7,304 bases of DNA from Thermodesulfatator sp. (GTDB taxonomy: Bacteria; Desulfobacterota; Dissulfuribacteria; Dissulfuribacterales; QOAL01), in assembly GCA_003978135.1 (NCBI GenBank), contig QOAL01000184.1:1-7304 (forward strand). The letters are read 5' to 3'. The position numbers and the translations under genes are program-made. Shown one piece after another: positions 1 to 6,048 of this stretch (the stretch's first letter is position 1; each line of letters begins with the position of its first letter). The notes under the pieces were generated by a model. That model did no database searches and had not been told where the DNA came from. It saw nothing but the letters and a program-made list of their open reading frames with translations.

Positions 1-1
1 A

Positions 2-112
2 AAGGCCTGTCTTATCACCCCCAGTTGCGGAACAGGTCTGTTGAAACGGGATCTTGCAGTGAAGGCCCTGGAGCTTACCAGGGGTGTTTCTGACAGGATT
101 AGGAGCATCTGA
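2..112 (+). CDS. C-terminal end of a cobalamin-independent methionine synthase-like protein (partial)
   Basis: Only the last 36 residues and the TGA stop are present; the gene begins before the window. The fragment starts KACLITPSCGTG and ends in a helix-like KALELTRGVSDRIRSI. The 'TPSCGTG' segment followed by 'A.KAL.LT..VS..IR' is typical of the C-terminus of MetE-like (COG0620) enzymes and related proteins of the methionine synthase II/UROD-like barrel. In that family this Cys is the last zinc ligand, which activates a thiol substrate for methyl transfer. The next gene begins directly after the stop codon, so the two are probably co-transcribed. Short archaeal-type MetE and other methylcobamide:thiol methyltransferases share this ending, so the exact reaction cannot be decided from the fragment. 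Confidence 0.6.
   Translation, partial: KACLITPSCGTGLLKRDLAVKALELTRGVSDRIRSI
101..105 (+). promoter_or_regulatory. Ribosome binding site fixing a TTG start at 113
   Basis: AGGAG lies 7 bases before the TTG at 113 and sits inside the last codons of the upstream gene. This spacing supports the TTG start; the first in-frame ATG (189-191) would remove the first 25 residues, including the conserved-looking 'IRLSRDEAAQYL' helix. Confidence 0.75.
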
Positions 113-655
113 TTGAAAAAGGCCCGCGGGCAGATACGACTTTCCCGAGATGAGGCCGCCCAGTATCTTGCCAGGCTTTCAGGTTCCATGGCAGACGGCC
201 TTGTCCGGCTTGAGGCAGGAGACGTGAGACTTCCTGATACCCTTACCTTTAACTGGAAATTCAGGGAGAAGGACGGCAGCGTAAGCCTTGAGTTCTCTTT
301 CAAGGGAACCCGAAACAAGGCTGTCAGAACAAAAGACAAAAGAGAGAAAATCGGCGATTCAGAAAAACGTCCCTATGAGGCCAAGAAAGTGAAGAAGGCC
401 CTAGCCGGTTACTGGAAAGAGATTAAACGCTCTGTTAAAGAAGAGTCTCTGCCTGCGGACATGGAATCGGTCTCTTCTCTCCTTGCCCAGTATGGAAAAA
501 TGGCAAGGCCTGAATGGAAAGACCAGTGGGCGGCATGCCAGGAAAAGATTCTGATGCTTTTGGGATTTCTTGAAAAGGGGGATTTTAAACAGGCGGCCCA
601 GCTGACAGGAGAAATAGACCGGCTGATCAAGATCTGTCACAAGGCGTATAAATAG
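113..655 (+). CDS. XXXCH-like (amphi-Trp-related) protein of unknown function
   Basis: This is a 180-residue soluble protein with no signal peptide or membrane segment. Residues 6-65 (IRLSRDEAAQYLARLSGSMADG ... a strand ending EFSFKG) have the helix-plus-sheet pattern of small amphi-Trp-like domains: 'LSRDEAA.YL..L...M..G.V.LE.GD..LPD'. A basic, lysine-rich linker covers about residues 66-110. Residues 118-180 look helical and end in IKICHKAYK, which resembles the C-terminal CxxCHxxYR haem motif of cytochrome c' with the first Cys replaced by Ile. That pattern, and the lack of an export signal, matches the family known as XXXCH-domain proteins, described from Deltaproteobacteria and sometimes linked to the 'GAK' gene set. 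No function is established, and haem attachment is not expected because one thioether Cys is missing. It starts directly after the methionine synthase-like stop codon. Family assignment is from memory of the motif. Confidence 0.7.
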   Translation: MKKARGQIRLSRDEAAQYLARLSGSMADGLVRLEAGDVRLPDTLTFNWKFREKDGSVSLEFSFKGTRNKAVRTKDKREKIGDSEKRPYEAKKVKKALAGYWKEIKRSVKEESLPADMESVSSLLAQYGKMARPEWKDQWAACQEKILMLLGFLEKGDFKQAAQLTGEIDRLIKICHKAYK

Positions 656-755
656 TCAGTGCCTGGTCCTTTGGTCAATTCATGCAGGCCTGTATTATGG
701 CTGAACCTGCCCTATGCATCATCCTGGTTTAATGAACAAATTGCATGATTTAGGT

Positions 756-784
756 TTGATTTCATTCAAAGAGTGAATTATCCT
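756..784 (+). promoter_or_regulatory. Weak sigma-70-type promoter candidate for the dap operon
   Basis: TTGATT at 756-761 and TATCCT at 779-784 are separated by 17 bases. Each hexamer matches the consensus at four of six positions. Transcription would start near 791 and leave a leader of about 120 bases before dapA. Other AT-rich hexamers nearby make this only a candidate. Confidence 0.25.
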
Positions 785-897
785 CTGCCTGGCGCAGTAA
801 TGCGTCACGACCTGGATCTTGACTCCTTTATTTAGGCAGTGTCTCCAGGCATCTGTTAATAAATAATCCAGAAAAACGGGTTAAAATAAACTATTGA

Positions 898-903
898 GGG
901 AGG
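898..903 (+). promoter_or_regulatory. Ribosome binding site of dapA
   Basis: GGGAGG lies 9 bases before the ATG at 913. An in-frame TGA at 895-897 and the absence of any other ATG, GTG or TTG before the conserved domain leave 913 as the only start. The N-terminal extension of DapA is therefore translated. Confidence 0.8.
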
Positions 904-912
904 TTTTATAAA

Positions 913-1848
913 ATGGCATGCCGAACAAGGGGTGGCAAAACCGGGAAGAACAGCAAGAAATCTTCCAAGAAGGAGATAGGGGGAGCAATTGTAGCAATAG
1001 TTACCCCTTTTAAGGATGGCAAGGTTGATGAGGACGGCCTCAAGGCCCTGATCGAGTGGCAGATAAAGTCAGGCACCCATTGCATAGTACCCTGCGGGAC
1101 TACAGGGGAATCGGCCACAATGAGCCACGAGGAGCATATGAGGGTGGTTGAGCTCACAGTTGAGACAGTCAATGGAAGGGTTCCTGTAATAGCTGGCACC
1201 GGCTCCAATTCCACTTCTGAAACAATAATGCTCACCCACCATGCCAAGAAGGCAGGAGCAGATGCGGCACTGGTGATAACTCCATACTACAACAAGCCCA
1301 GCCAGGAAGGATTGTATGAGCATTTCATGGCAGTCGCCAAGGAATGCAAGTTTCCCATGATACTTTATAACGTTCCAGGCCGTACCGGGGTGAATATGCT
1401 TCCTCAGACAGTGGCCCGTTGTGCCAAGAACCGTTACGTGGTGGGAATCAAGGAGGCCACAGGAAACCTGAAACAGGTTACTGATGTAGTAAGGATGTGT
1501 CCAAGAAATTTTATCCTGCTTTCAGGGGATGATTTCACCGCATTTCCAACCATGGCCGTGGGCGGAAGGGGCGTTATTTCCGTGGCCTCCAATGTGATGC
1601 CCAAGGAAATGGCAAACATGATGAATGCCTTTAACAAGGGAGATATTGACAAGGCAAGAAGACTCCACATAAAGCTTTTCCCCCTTTTCGAGGCCATGTT
1701 TTTTGAGACCAATCCGGTTCCTGCCAAGACAGCCCTGGCCGAGATGGGCAGGATTGACTCTCCAGAAGTGAGGCTTCCCTTGGCAGCCATGAGTGACTCC
1801 AACAGGGAAAGACTTCTTGATGTGTTGAAGGGCCTGAAACTCGTCTAG
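913..1848 (+). CDS. dapA: 4-hydroxy-tetrahydrodipicolinate synthase
   Basis: DapA condenses pyruvate with L-aspartate 4-semialdehyde, the committed step to diaminopimelate and lysine; it is a cytosolic TIM-barrel enzyme, usually a tetramer. The 311 residues align with the 292-residue E. coli enzyme at a constant offset of +19. Visible landmarks are GTTGE (62-66, with T63/T64), Y126 (catalytic relay between subunits), Y152, R157 (substrate carboxylate) and the Schiff-base lysine K180 in GIKEATG. The residues that bind the inhibitor lysine in E. coli all have counterparts (S67, A68, H72, H75, N99, E103, Y125), so feedback inhibition by lysine is likely. The oddity is the first 19-20 residues, a Lys/Ser/Gly-rich basic tail with no counterpart in E. 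coli DapA. It heads the six-gene run and is followed 53 bases later by dapB. Confidence 0.96.
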   Translation: MACRTRGGKTGKNSKKSSKKEIGGAIVAIVTPFKDGKVDEDGLKALIEWQIKSGTHCIVPCGTTGESATMSHEEHMRVVELTVETVNGRVPVIAGTGSNSTSETIMLTHHAKKAGADAALVITPYYNKPSQEGLYEHFMAVAKECKFPMILYNVPGRTGVNMLPQTVARCAKNRYVVGIKEATGNLKQVTDVVRMCPRNFILLSGDDFTAFPTMAVGGRGVISVASNVMPKEMANMMNAFNKGDIDKARRLHIKLFPLFEAMFFETNPVPAKTALAEMGRIDSPEVRLPLAAMSDSNRERLLDVLKGLKLV

Positions 1849-1901
1849 CACGGGCCTGGAGATAAGTATTTTAAAGAAAATCATAGACGGAAAGAGATAT
1901 T

Positions 1902-2705
1902 ATGGTTAAGGCAATAGTAGCTGGAGCAGGTGGCCGTATGGGCGGCCGCATAATCCATGTCATAAACAGCACCCAGGGCATTGAGCTTGCCGGTGCCTTT
2001 GAGCGGCCTGATAGTGATGCTGTTGGCAAGGATGCCGGTGCGGTAGCAGGGACAGGAGACCTTGGGGTAACTGTATCCGATTCACTGGAAAAGGTGATTG
2101 ATTCGGGAGACGTGGTTATTGATTTCACCTTTCACGAGGCCACTGTGAAGCATGCCGAGCTTGCTGCACAAAAGGGCAGGGCAATGGTCATCGGCACCAC
2201 GGGATTTTCTTCTGAAGAATATGCACGCATTGAACAGCTTTCTGAAAGATTTCCCTGTGTTCTTGCGCCAAATATGAGCGTTGGCGTTAACCTTCTTTAT
2301 AAGCTTCTCGATACTGCTGCCAGGGTTCTCGGCGATGATTACGATGTTGAGATAGTGGAAGCTCACCACAGGATGAAAAAGGATGCACCCAGCGGCACGG
2401 CCCTGCAGCTTGGAAGGGTGGTTGCCGCAGCCCTTGGCAGGGATTTTGACAAGGTAGCGGTTTTTGAAAGAAACGGCCTCATTGGTGAAAGATCCAGGCA
2501 GGAAATAGGCATACAGACTGTCAGGGCCGGAGACATTGTCGGGGAGCATACAGTCCTTTTTGGCGGTATTGGAGAAAGGGTGGAGATAACCCACAAGGCT
2601 TCAAGCCGCGACACCTTTGCCAAGGGGGCTGTCAGGGCTGCTGTCTGGATAGCTGATAAATCTGCAGGTCTTTACAACATGCAGGATGTGCTGGGTCTTT
2701 CATGA
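1902..2705 (+). CDS. dapB: 4-hydroxy-tetrahydrodipicolinate reductase
   Basis: DapB reduces the DapA product with NAD(P)H to tetrahydrodipicolinate in the cytosol. The 267-residue length is normal (E. coli 273). The Rossmann loop is GAGGRMG at 8-14, followed by the acidic/basic pair E34-R35 that contacts the cofactor adenosine ribose or phosphate. Other family blocks are DFTFHEAT (74-81), GTTG (98-101) and APNMSVGVN (122-130). The signature [13 protein letters not shown] runs from 155 to 167 and contains the catalytic H155 and K159 (E. coli H159/K163). A GGAAAGAG ribosome binding site precedes the ATG. The stop codon overlaps the next start as ATGA (2702-2705), pointing to translational coupling with the FAH-family gene. 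The product feeds directly to DapL, encoded two genes on. Confidence 0.96.
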   Translation: MVKAIVAGAGGRMGGRIIHVINSTQGIELAGAFERPDSDAVGKDAGAVAGTGDLGVTVSDSLEKVIDSGDVVIDFTFHEATVKHAELAAQKGRAMVIGTTGFSSEEYARIEQLSERFPCVLAPNMSVGVNLLYKLLDTAARVLGDDYDVEIVEAHHRMKKDAPSGTALQLGRVVAAALGRDFDKVAVFERNGLIGERSRQEIGIQTVRAGDIVGEHTVLFGGIGERVEITHKASSRDTFAKGAVRAAVWIADKSAGLYNMQDVLGLS

Positions 2706-3463
2706 AGCTGGTGCGTTTTGAAAGGCCTGGAACCAGCCAGGCAGTATATGGAAAGCTGGACGGTGATGCTGTATCAGTGATAGTGGGCTCTCCATACGAG
2801 GGCCTTGTGGTGGCTTCCAGTGAACAATATCCCCTGGAAAAGGTGAAGCTCCTTTCACCGTGTGAGCCCACAAAGATAGTTGCAGTGGGGCTTAATTATC
2901 TGGACCATGCCAGGGAACTGGGGATGAATCTGCCAGAGGAGCCCCTGATATTTCTGAAGCCTCCTTCTGCTGTTATCGGCCATAAGGAATTTATCGTCCT
3001 GCCGGAGATGAGCAGCCATGTAGAATACGAGGCAGAATTAGGGGTTGTAATAGGGAAAAGGGCCCACCTGGTGGAAGAGGCAGATGCCTATGACTATATC
3101 CTTGGGTTTACATGTGTTAATGATGTTACCGCAAGAGACCTCCAGAAAAGAGATGTGCAGTTTACAAGATCCAAGTCTTTTGACACCTTCTGTCCCCTGG
3201 GGCCCTTTATCGAGACGGAACTGGATCCAAGTTCCGTCAGGATATGTTCCTATTTAAACGGCCAAAGACGTCAGGATTCCAATACACAAAATCTCATTCA
3301 CAAGGTGCCTGAATTGGTGAGCTTTATCTCGCATGTCATGACCCTTGAACCCGGGGACGTAATTGCAACAGGCACTCCTTTTGGTGTTGGGCGTATTGTT
3401 CCAGGGGATGAGATTGCAGTGGAAATTCAGGGCCTGGGTACACTGGTCAACCCTGTAAAATAA
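2702..3463 (+). CDS. Fumarylacetoacetate hydrolase (FAH) family protein
   Basis: This 253-residue cytosolic protein belongs to the FAH superfamily, metal-dependent enzymes that hydrolyse, decarboxylate or tautomerise beta-dicarbonyl acids. An N-terminal domain (1-55) leads into the catalytic fold. H69 is in [12 protein letters not shown], and K85 is in FLKPPSA. The divalent metal ligands are E110 and E112 in [13 protein letters not shown] and D141 in [10 protein letters not shown]; the E110-D141 spacing of 31 equals that in human FAHD1. The [13 protein letters not shown] block (156-168) and the ATGTPFGVG loop (202-210) are also typical. Automatic names such as 5-carboxymethyl-2-hydroxymuconate isomerase would be unreliable, because no aromatic degradation genes are nearby. 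Oxaloacetate tautomerase or decarboxylase activity, known for FAHD-type members, is a reasonable guess beside aspartate-derived lysine synthesis but remains inference. It overlaps dapB by four bases and lies 35 bases before dapL. Confidence 0.92.
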   Translation: MKLVRFERPGTSQAVYGKLDGDAVSVIVGSPYEGLVVASSEQYPLEKVKLLSPCEPTKIVAVGLNYLDHARELGMNLPEEPLIFLKPPSAVIGHKEFIVLPEMSSHVEYEAELGVVIGKRAHLVEEADAYDYILGFTCVNDVTARDLQKRDVQFTRSKSFDTFCPLGPFIETELDPSSVRICSYLNGQRRQDSNTQNLIHKVPELVSFISHVMTLEPGDVIATGTPFGVGRIVPGDEIAVEIQGLGTLVNPVK

Positions 3464-3498
3464 GAATAATAAACGGTATGGAAAGGCAGTTTTAGACA

Positions 3499-4662
3499 AT
3501 GAATTTTGAAAAGAGTCAGCGGATCAAGAAACTTCCTCCTTATCTCTTTGTGGAACTGGACAGGAAAAAGGCAGAAATCCAGGCCAGGGGAGTGGATGTG
3601 ATTGACCTTGGTATTGGAGATCCTGATCTTCCTTCTCCTGATTTCGTAGTGGATGCCATGGCCAAGGCCATCAGGAATCCAAAGAACCACAGGTACCCCT
3701 CTTCCCAGGGAAGCCCGGCCTTCAGAAAGGCAGCCGCGGGTTTTCTCAAGAACAGATTCGGTGTTGAAGTTGATGCCGACAGCCAGGTCTGTGCATGCAT
3801 AGGTTCCAAGGAGGCCATTGCCCACTTTCCCATTGCCTTCGTGGAGCCGGAGGACATTGTACTGGTGCCATCTCCGGGTTATCCTGTTTATCACATAGGA
3901 ACACTCTTTTGCGGCGGAATTTCCTATTTTTTGCCCCTAACTGCCGATAATGGTTTTCTGCCTGATCTGGCCTCCATACCCTCTGACGTTGCAGACAAGG
4001 CCAGAATCATCTGGCTAAACTATCCGAACAATCCAACCTCTGCATGTGCACGGGACGATTTTTTCAGGCAGGTGGTAGATTTTGCACAAACCCACAACAT
4101 CATAGTATGTCATGATGCCGCATACAGTGAGATGTGTTTTGACGGCTACAGGGCTCCAAGCTTTCTGGAAACACCAGGTGCCATGGATGTGGGCATTGAA
4201 TTCCACTCCCTTTCCAAGACCTATAACATGACCGGATGGAGAATAGGCTTTGCAGCAGGAAATCCTGACCTGGTTGCCGCATTGAAGCAGGTGAAATCAA
4301 ACGTGGATTCAGGACAGTTCGAGGCTGTGGAAGATGCTGCTGTGGCCGCACTTGAAAGCGACCAGTCCTTTGTAAAAGAGATGCAAGAGATATATACCAG
4401 GAGACGCGACATCCTCGTTGAAGGGCTGAAGTCTCTGGGGATAAATGCCATGAAGCCCAAAGCCACCTTTTACGTGTGGATTACAGTGCCTGACGGCTAT
4501 ACCTCGAGTTCTTTCAGCAGCCTTCTACTGGAAAAGGCAGGCATTGTATGCACGCCTGGCAACGGATTCGGGGAGCCTGGAGAGGGCTTTGTGAGGATGG
4601 CCCTGACTGTGCCTGAAGAAAGGATGGCAGAAGTAGTGGAAAGGTTGAAGGGCGTATTGTGA
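3499..4662 (+). CDS. dapL: LL-diaminopimelate aminotransferase
   Basis: DapL is a PLP enzyme of fold type I that converts tetrahydrodipicolinate directly to LL-diaminopimelate using glutamate, so the succinylase or acetylase steps (DapD, ArgD/DapC, DapE) are not needed. The 387 residues carry the full aminotransferase set: GIGDPDLPSP (38-47), HRYPSSQGSPAFRKA (64-78), GSKEAIAH (102-109), PSPGYPVY (124-131), NYPNNPT (174-180), D206 and Y209 around the PLP ring, the Schiff-base K240 in HSLSKTYNMTGWRIGF, R248 for the phosphate, and substrate-carboxylate R366 in GFVRMALT. The SLSKTYNMTGWR block and the place beside dapA and dapB favour DapL over an aspartate or alanine aminotransferase. The ribosome binding site is weak (AAAGG, 12 bases upstream). 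The next gene begins one base after the stop. Confidence 0.92.
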   Translation: MNFEKSQRIKKLPPYLFVELDRKKAEIQARGVDVIDLGIGDPDLPSPDFVVDAMAKAIRNPKNHRYPSSQGSPAFRKAAAGFLKNRFGVEVDADSQVCACIGSKEAIAHFPIAFVEPEDIVLVPSPGYPVYHIGTLFCGGISYFLPLTADNGFLPDLASIPSDVADKARIIWLNYPNNPTSACARDDFFRQVVDFAQTHNIIVCHDAAYSEMCFDGYRAPSFLETPGAMDVGIEFHSLSKTYNMTGWRIGFAAGNPDLVAALKQVKSNVDSGQFEAVEDAAVAALESDQSFVKEMQEIYTRRRDILVEGLKSLGINAMKPKATFYVWITVPDGYTSSSFSSLLLEKAGIVCTPGNGFGEPGEGFVRMALTVPEERMAEVVERLKGVL

Positions 4663-4663
4663 A

Positions 4664-5206
4664 ATGGTTCCGGCTCAGGGCTACAGGAGGACGTTTATAG
4701 CCCTGGGGTCGAACCTGGGTGACAGGATTGCCAACTGTCTTCAGGCCGTAGAGTTGATTTCTCATACTGACTGCACAGAAGTTGTGCGCCTTTCCAGTCC
4801 GTATGTCACAGAGCCTGTGGAAATGGTGTCCAAAAACAGTTTTATCAATGCAGTAGTGGAAATCATGACATGCCTGAGCCCCGTGACCCTTCTTGAAACC
4901 CTGCTGGATATAGAGAAAAAGATGGGACGGGACAGATCAAAAGGGCCTGACAGGACCATGGACCTGGATATCCTCTGCATGGAAGGAGTCATAATGGCTG
5001 ATGAGTGGCGCATGTCCAGGCTCACCCTGCCCCATCCAGCCATCAGGCAGAGGGCCTTTGTGCTGCTGCCCTGGGCAGAAATTGCGCCTGACCTGCTGGT
5101 GGCACCATGGAACAAAACAGTGCGCCAGATGCTTGAAAGCCTTCCTTCAATGTATCCTGTATTGAAAAAGACAGACTGGGACACCAGCAAAGAGGCCCGG
5201 CTTTGA
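4664..5206 (+). CDS. folK: 2-amino-4-hydroxy-6-hydroxymethyldihydropteridine diphosphokinase (HPPK)
   Basis: HPPK transfers pyrophosphate from ATP to 6-hydroxymethyl-dihydropterin, giving the pterin that is joined to p-aminobenzoate in folate synthesis. The 180 residues include the opening strand and loop ALGSNLGDR (13-21), NSFINAVV (58-65), a helix ending EKKMGRDRS (84-92), and the signature PDRTMDLDIL (95-104), where D100 and D102 bind the two magnesium ions and R97 matches the catalytic Arg. LPHPAIRQRAFVLLPWAEIAPDL (122-144) completes the family pattern. It appears monofunctional, with no fused FolB or FolP. It starts one base after the dapL stop, and its own stop overlaps the next start codon as TTGA, so it is likely co-expressed with the lysine genes although the pathway differs. 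Confidence 0.94.
   Translation: MVPAQGYRRTFIALGSNLGDRIANCLQAVELISHTDCTEVVRLSSPYVTEPVEMVSKNSFINAVVEIMTCLSPVTLLETLLDIEKKMGRDRSKGPDRTMDLDILCMEGVIMADEWRMSRLTLPHPAIRQRAFVLLPWAEIAPDLLVAPWNKTVRQMLESLPSMYPVLKKTDWDTSKEARL
5191..5195 (+). promoter_or_regulatory. Ribosome binding site fixing a TTG start at 5203
   Basis: AGAGG lies 7 bases before TTG at 5203, inside the end of folK. Starting there gives a full membrane helix. No ATG, GTG or other TTG falls in frame before the helix ends. Confidence 0.7.
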
Positions 5207-5463
5207 AGTTCTTGATTTTCCTTGCAATAATAATCTTTGGCTACCTGGCACTCAAGCGATGGGTGTCAAGCCTTTTTCCCAAGACCCCGGGGCATTCGAA
5301 ACCTCCTCCCCCTCCCATCACCGACGAGCTTGTCAAGGACCCTGTGTGCGGTGTTTACGTACCAAAGAAAGAGGCCCTGGTTTATGGCAGGGGCGGGCAC
5401 TTGTATTATTTCTGCTGCGAAAAATGCCTCAAGGAGTTCAAGAAAGGCAGGAAAGGTTCGTAG
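5203..5463 (+). CDS. Small membrane-anchored YHS/TRASH-like metal-binding protein
   Basis: An 86-residue protein with three visible parts. Residues 2-17 form one hydrophobic helix (FLIFLAIIIFGYLALK), followed by KRW, so the rest probably faces the cytoplasm if the positive-inside rule holds. Residues 18-40 are a proline-rich linker with a run of five Pro. Residues 44-81 form a compact Cys domain: VKDPVCGVYVPKKEALVYG, then GGHLYYFCCEKCLKEF. The DPVCG opening and the YYFCCEKCLKEF end match YHS/TRASH-type treble-clef domains, which bind metals and occur in copper or heavy-metal handling and similar proteins. C49, C72 and C75 are the likely ligands, with C71 extra. The overall layout also resembles the short PP0621-type proteins. 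Its partner and metal are unknown. It ends the plus-strand run and abuts a long inverted repeat two bases after its stop. Confidence 0.8.
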   Translation: MKFLIFLAIIIFGYLALKRWVSSLFPKTPGHSKPPPPPITDELVKDPVCGVYVPKKEALVYGRGGHLYYFCCEKCLKEFKKGRKGS

Positions 5464-5464
5464 G

Positions 5465-5549
5465 GGAGCATTCCCTGTCTGTCCTCATGGCCTAACGATT
5501 TCCTTATTCCCGCCTTACGATACTGAACGGGACAGACAGGGAATGCTCC
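5465..5549. repeat. Perfect 20-bp inverted repeat with 45-base centre
   Basis: The left arm (5465-5484) begins GGAGCATTCC and ends TGTCTGTCC. The right arm (5530-5549) is its exact reverse complement. The left arm starts two bases after the YHS gene stop. The right arm lies inside trmL, where it encodes residues 167-173, and the trmL stop codon is in the centre. The left arm contains a small internal palindrome, GGGA-GCAT-TCCC (5464-5475). The stem could slow or end transcription from both convergent genes, but no T-run follows either arm, so it is not a standard intrinsic terminator. The form, two inverted copies of a short unit around a short spacer, recalls REPIN or MITE-like elements; that origin is inference. 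Confidence 0.85.
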
Positions 5550-6048
5550 GGTCATCAAAATTTCCGGTCAGCCTTCTGTAGCCTTCATAGACTACTATGC
5601 CTGCCGCTGTGGAAAGGTTAAGGCTTCTGGTTTTTCCCCACATGGGAAGGAAAAAGCTCCTGTCAAACCTCTCCTGAAGAAGCCATTCCGGAAGCCCCAT
5701 GGTCTCCTTGCCAAAGAGCAGGAAACCACCATCTCTGTAAGGGGCCTCAGTGTATGGCTTGCTGCCCCTGGTGGAAAAGAGCAACAGCTCATGCCTGCCA
5801 AATTTTTTCAAAAAGGATTCAAGGCTTTCATGATGGATGACCTCGACATGGCGCCAGTAATCCAGGCCAGCACGTTTCAGGCTCTTGTCATCGGTTTTAA
5901 AACCCAGGGGGTGGACCAGGTGAAGAGCAGAACCAGTGGCGGCGCACAGCCTTCCAATGTTTCCTGTATTAGGGGGAATCTCAGGCTCTACCAGCACCAC
6001 GTTCAATTTGGCAATACGTGCTGCTGTAGATGGGTTACTTGTTGTCAT
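5515..6048 (-). CDS. trmL: tRNA (cytidine(34)-2'-O)-methyltransferase (SPOUT family)
   Basis: TrmL methylates the 2'-OH of the wobble nucleotide (C34 or cmnm5U34) of leucine tRNAs using S-adenosylmethionine. It is a small dimeric SPOUT enzyme with the deep C-terminal trefoil knot. Visible blocks are VLVEPEIPPNTGNIGRLCAATG (18-39), AGLDYW (60-65), the SAM-binding loop LFGKETMGLPE (111-121) and the knot segment RSLNLSTAAGIVVYEGYRR (141-159). Family members usually end soon after that helix. Here 11 extra residues (RSIPCLSRSVS) follow, most of them read from the right arm of the inverted repeat, which suggests that the original stop was displaced. The start is uncertain. The ATG at 6046-6048 lies inside fur with AGGG touching it, while the conserved core begins only at residue 16; TTG at codon 15 (6004-6006) is an alternative. 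It is probably transcribed with fur. Confidence 0.92.
   Translation of the reverse strand: MTTSNPSTAARIAKLNVVLVEPEIPPNTGNIGRLCAATGSALHLVHPLGFKTDDKSLKRAGLDYWRHVEVIHHESLESFLKKFGRHELLLFSTRGSKPYTEAPYRDGGFLLFGKETMGLPEWLLQERFDRSFFLPMWGKTRSLNLSTAAGIVVYEGYRRLTGNFDDRSIPCLSRSVS

Larger units (their letters stand above)
656..912. other. Non-coding gap before the lysine operon
   Basis: No convincing open frame, tRNA or intrinsic terminator is visible in these 257 bases. They contain AT-rich patches, a weak promoter candidate (756-784), and a 7-bp inverted repeat TGCCTGG/CCAGGCA at 786-792 and 845-851 that could fold a leader stem. The helices and conserved purine-rich core of a lysine riboswitch were looked for and not seen. 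Confidence 0.5.

Noticed and set aside
699..717. Sigma-54 promoter (GG-N10-GC)
   Set aside because: GG and GC pairs occur in this area, but the spacing does not fit the required ten-base gap.
656..912. Lysine riboswitch upstream of dapA
   Set aside because: The position is attractive, but the conserved purine-rich core and nested helices of that class are not visible.
2082..2594. Long open frame on the minus strand across dapB
   Set aside because: It lies wholly within the clear dapB coding region, has no recognisable domain or ribosome binding site, and reads like antisense of conserved codons.
3427..3894. Minus-strand open frame over the FAH/dapL junction
   Set aside because: It is antisense to conserved DapL motifs and shows no family pattern of its own.
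5464..5549. Rho-independent terminator
   Set aside because: The stem is long and perfect, but the 45-base loop is large and no T-run follows either arm. It is recorded as an inverted repeat; weak termination remains possible.
5490..5549. Integron attC site
   Set aside because: GCCTAAC at 5490-5496 fits the RYYYAAC core, but no partner GTTRRRY core in the right place was found and the symmetry lies outside it.
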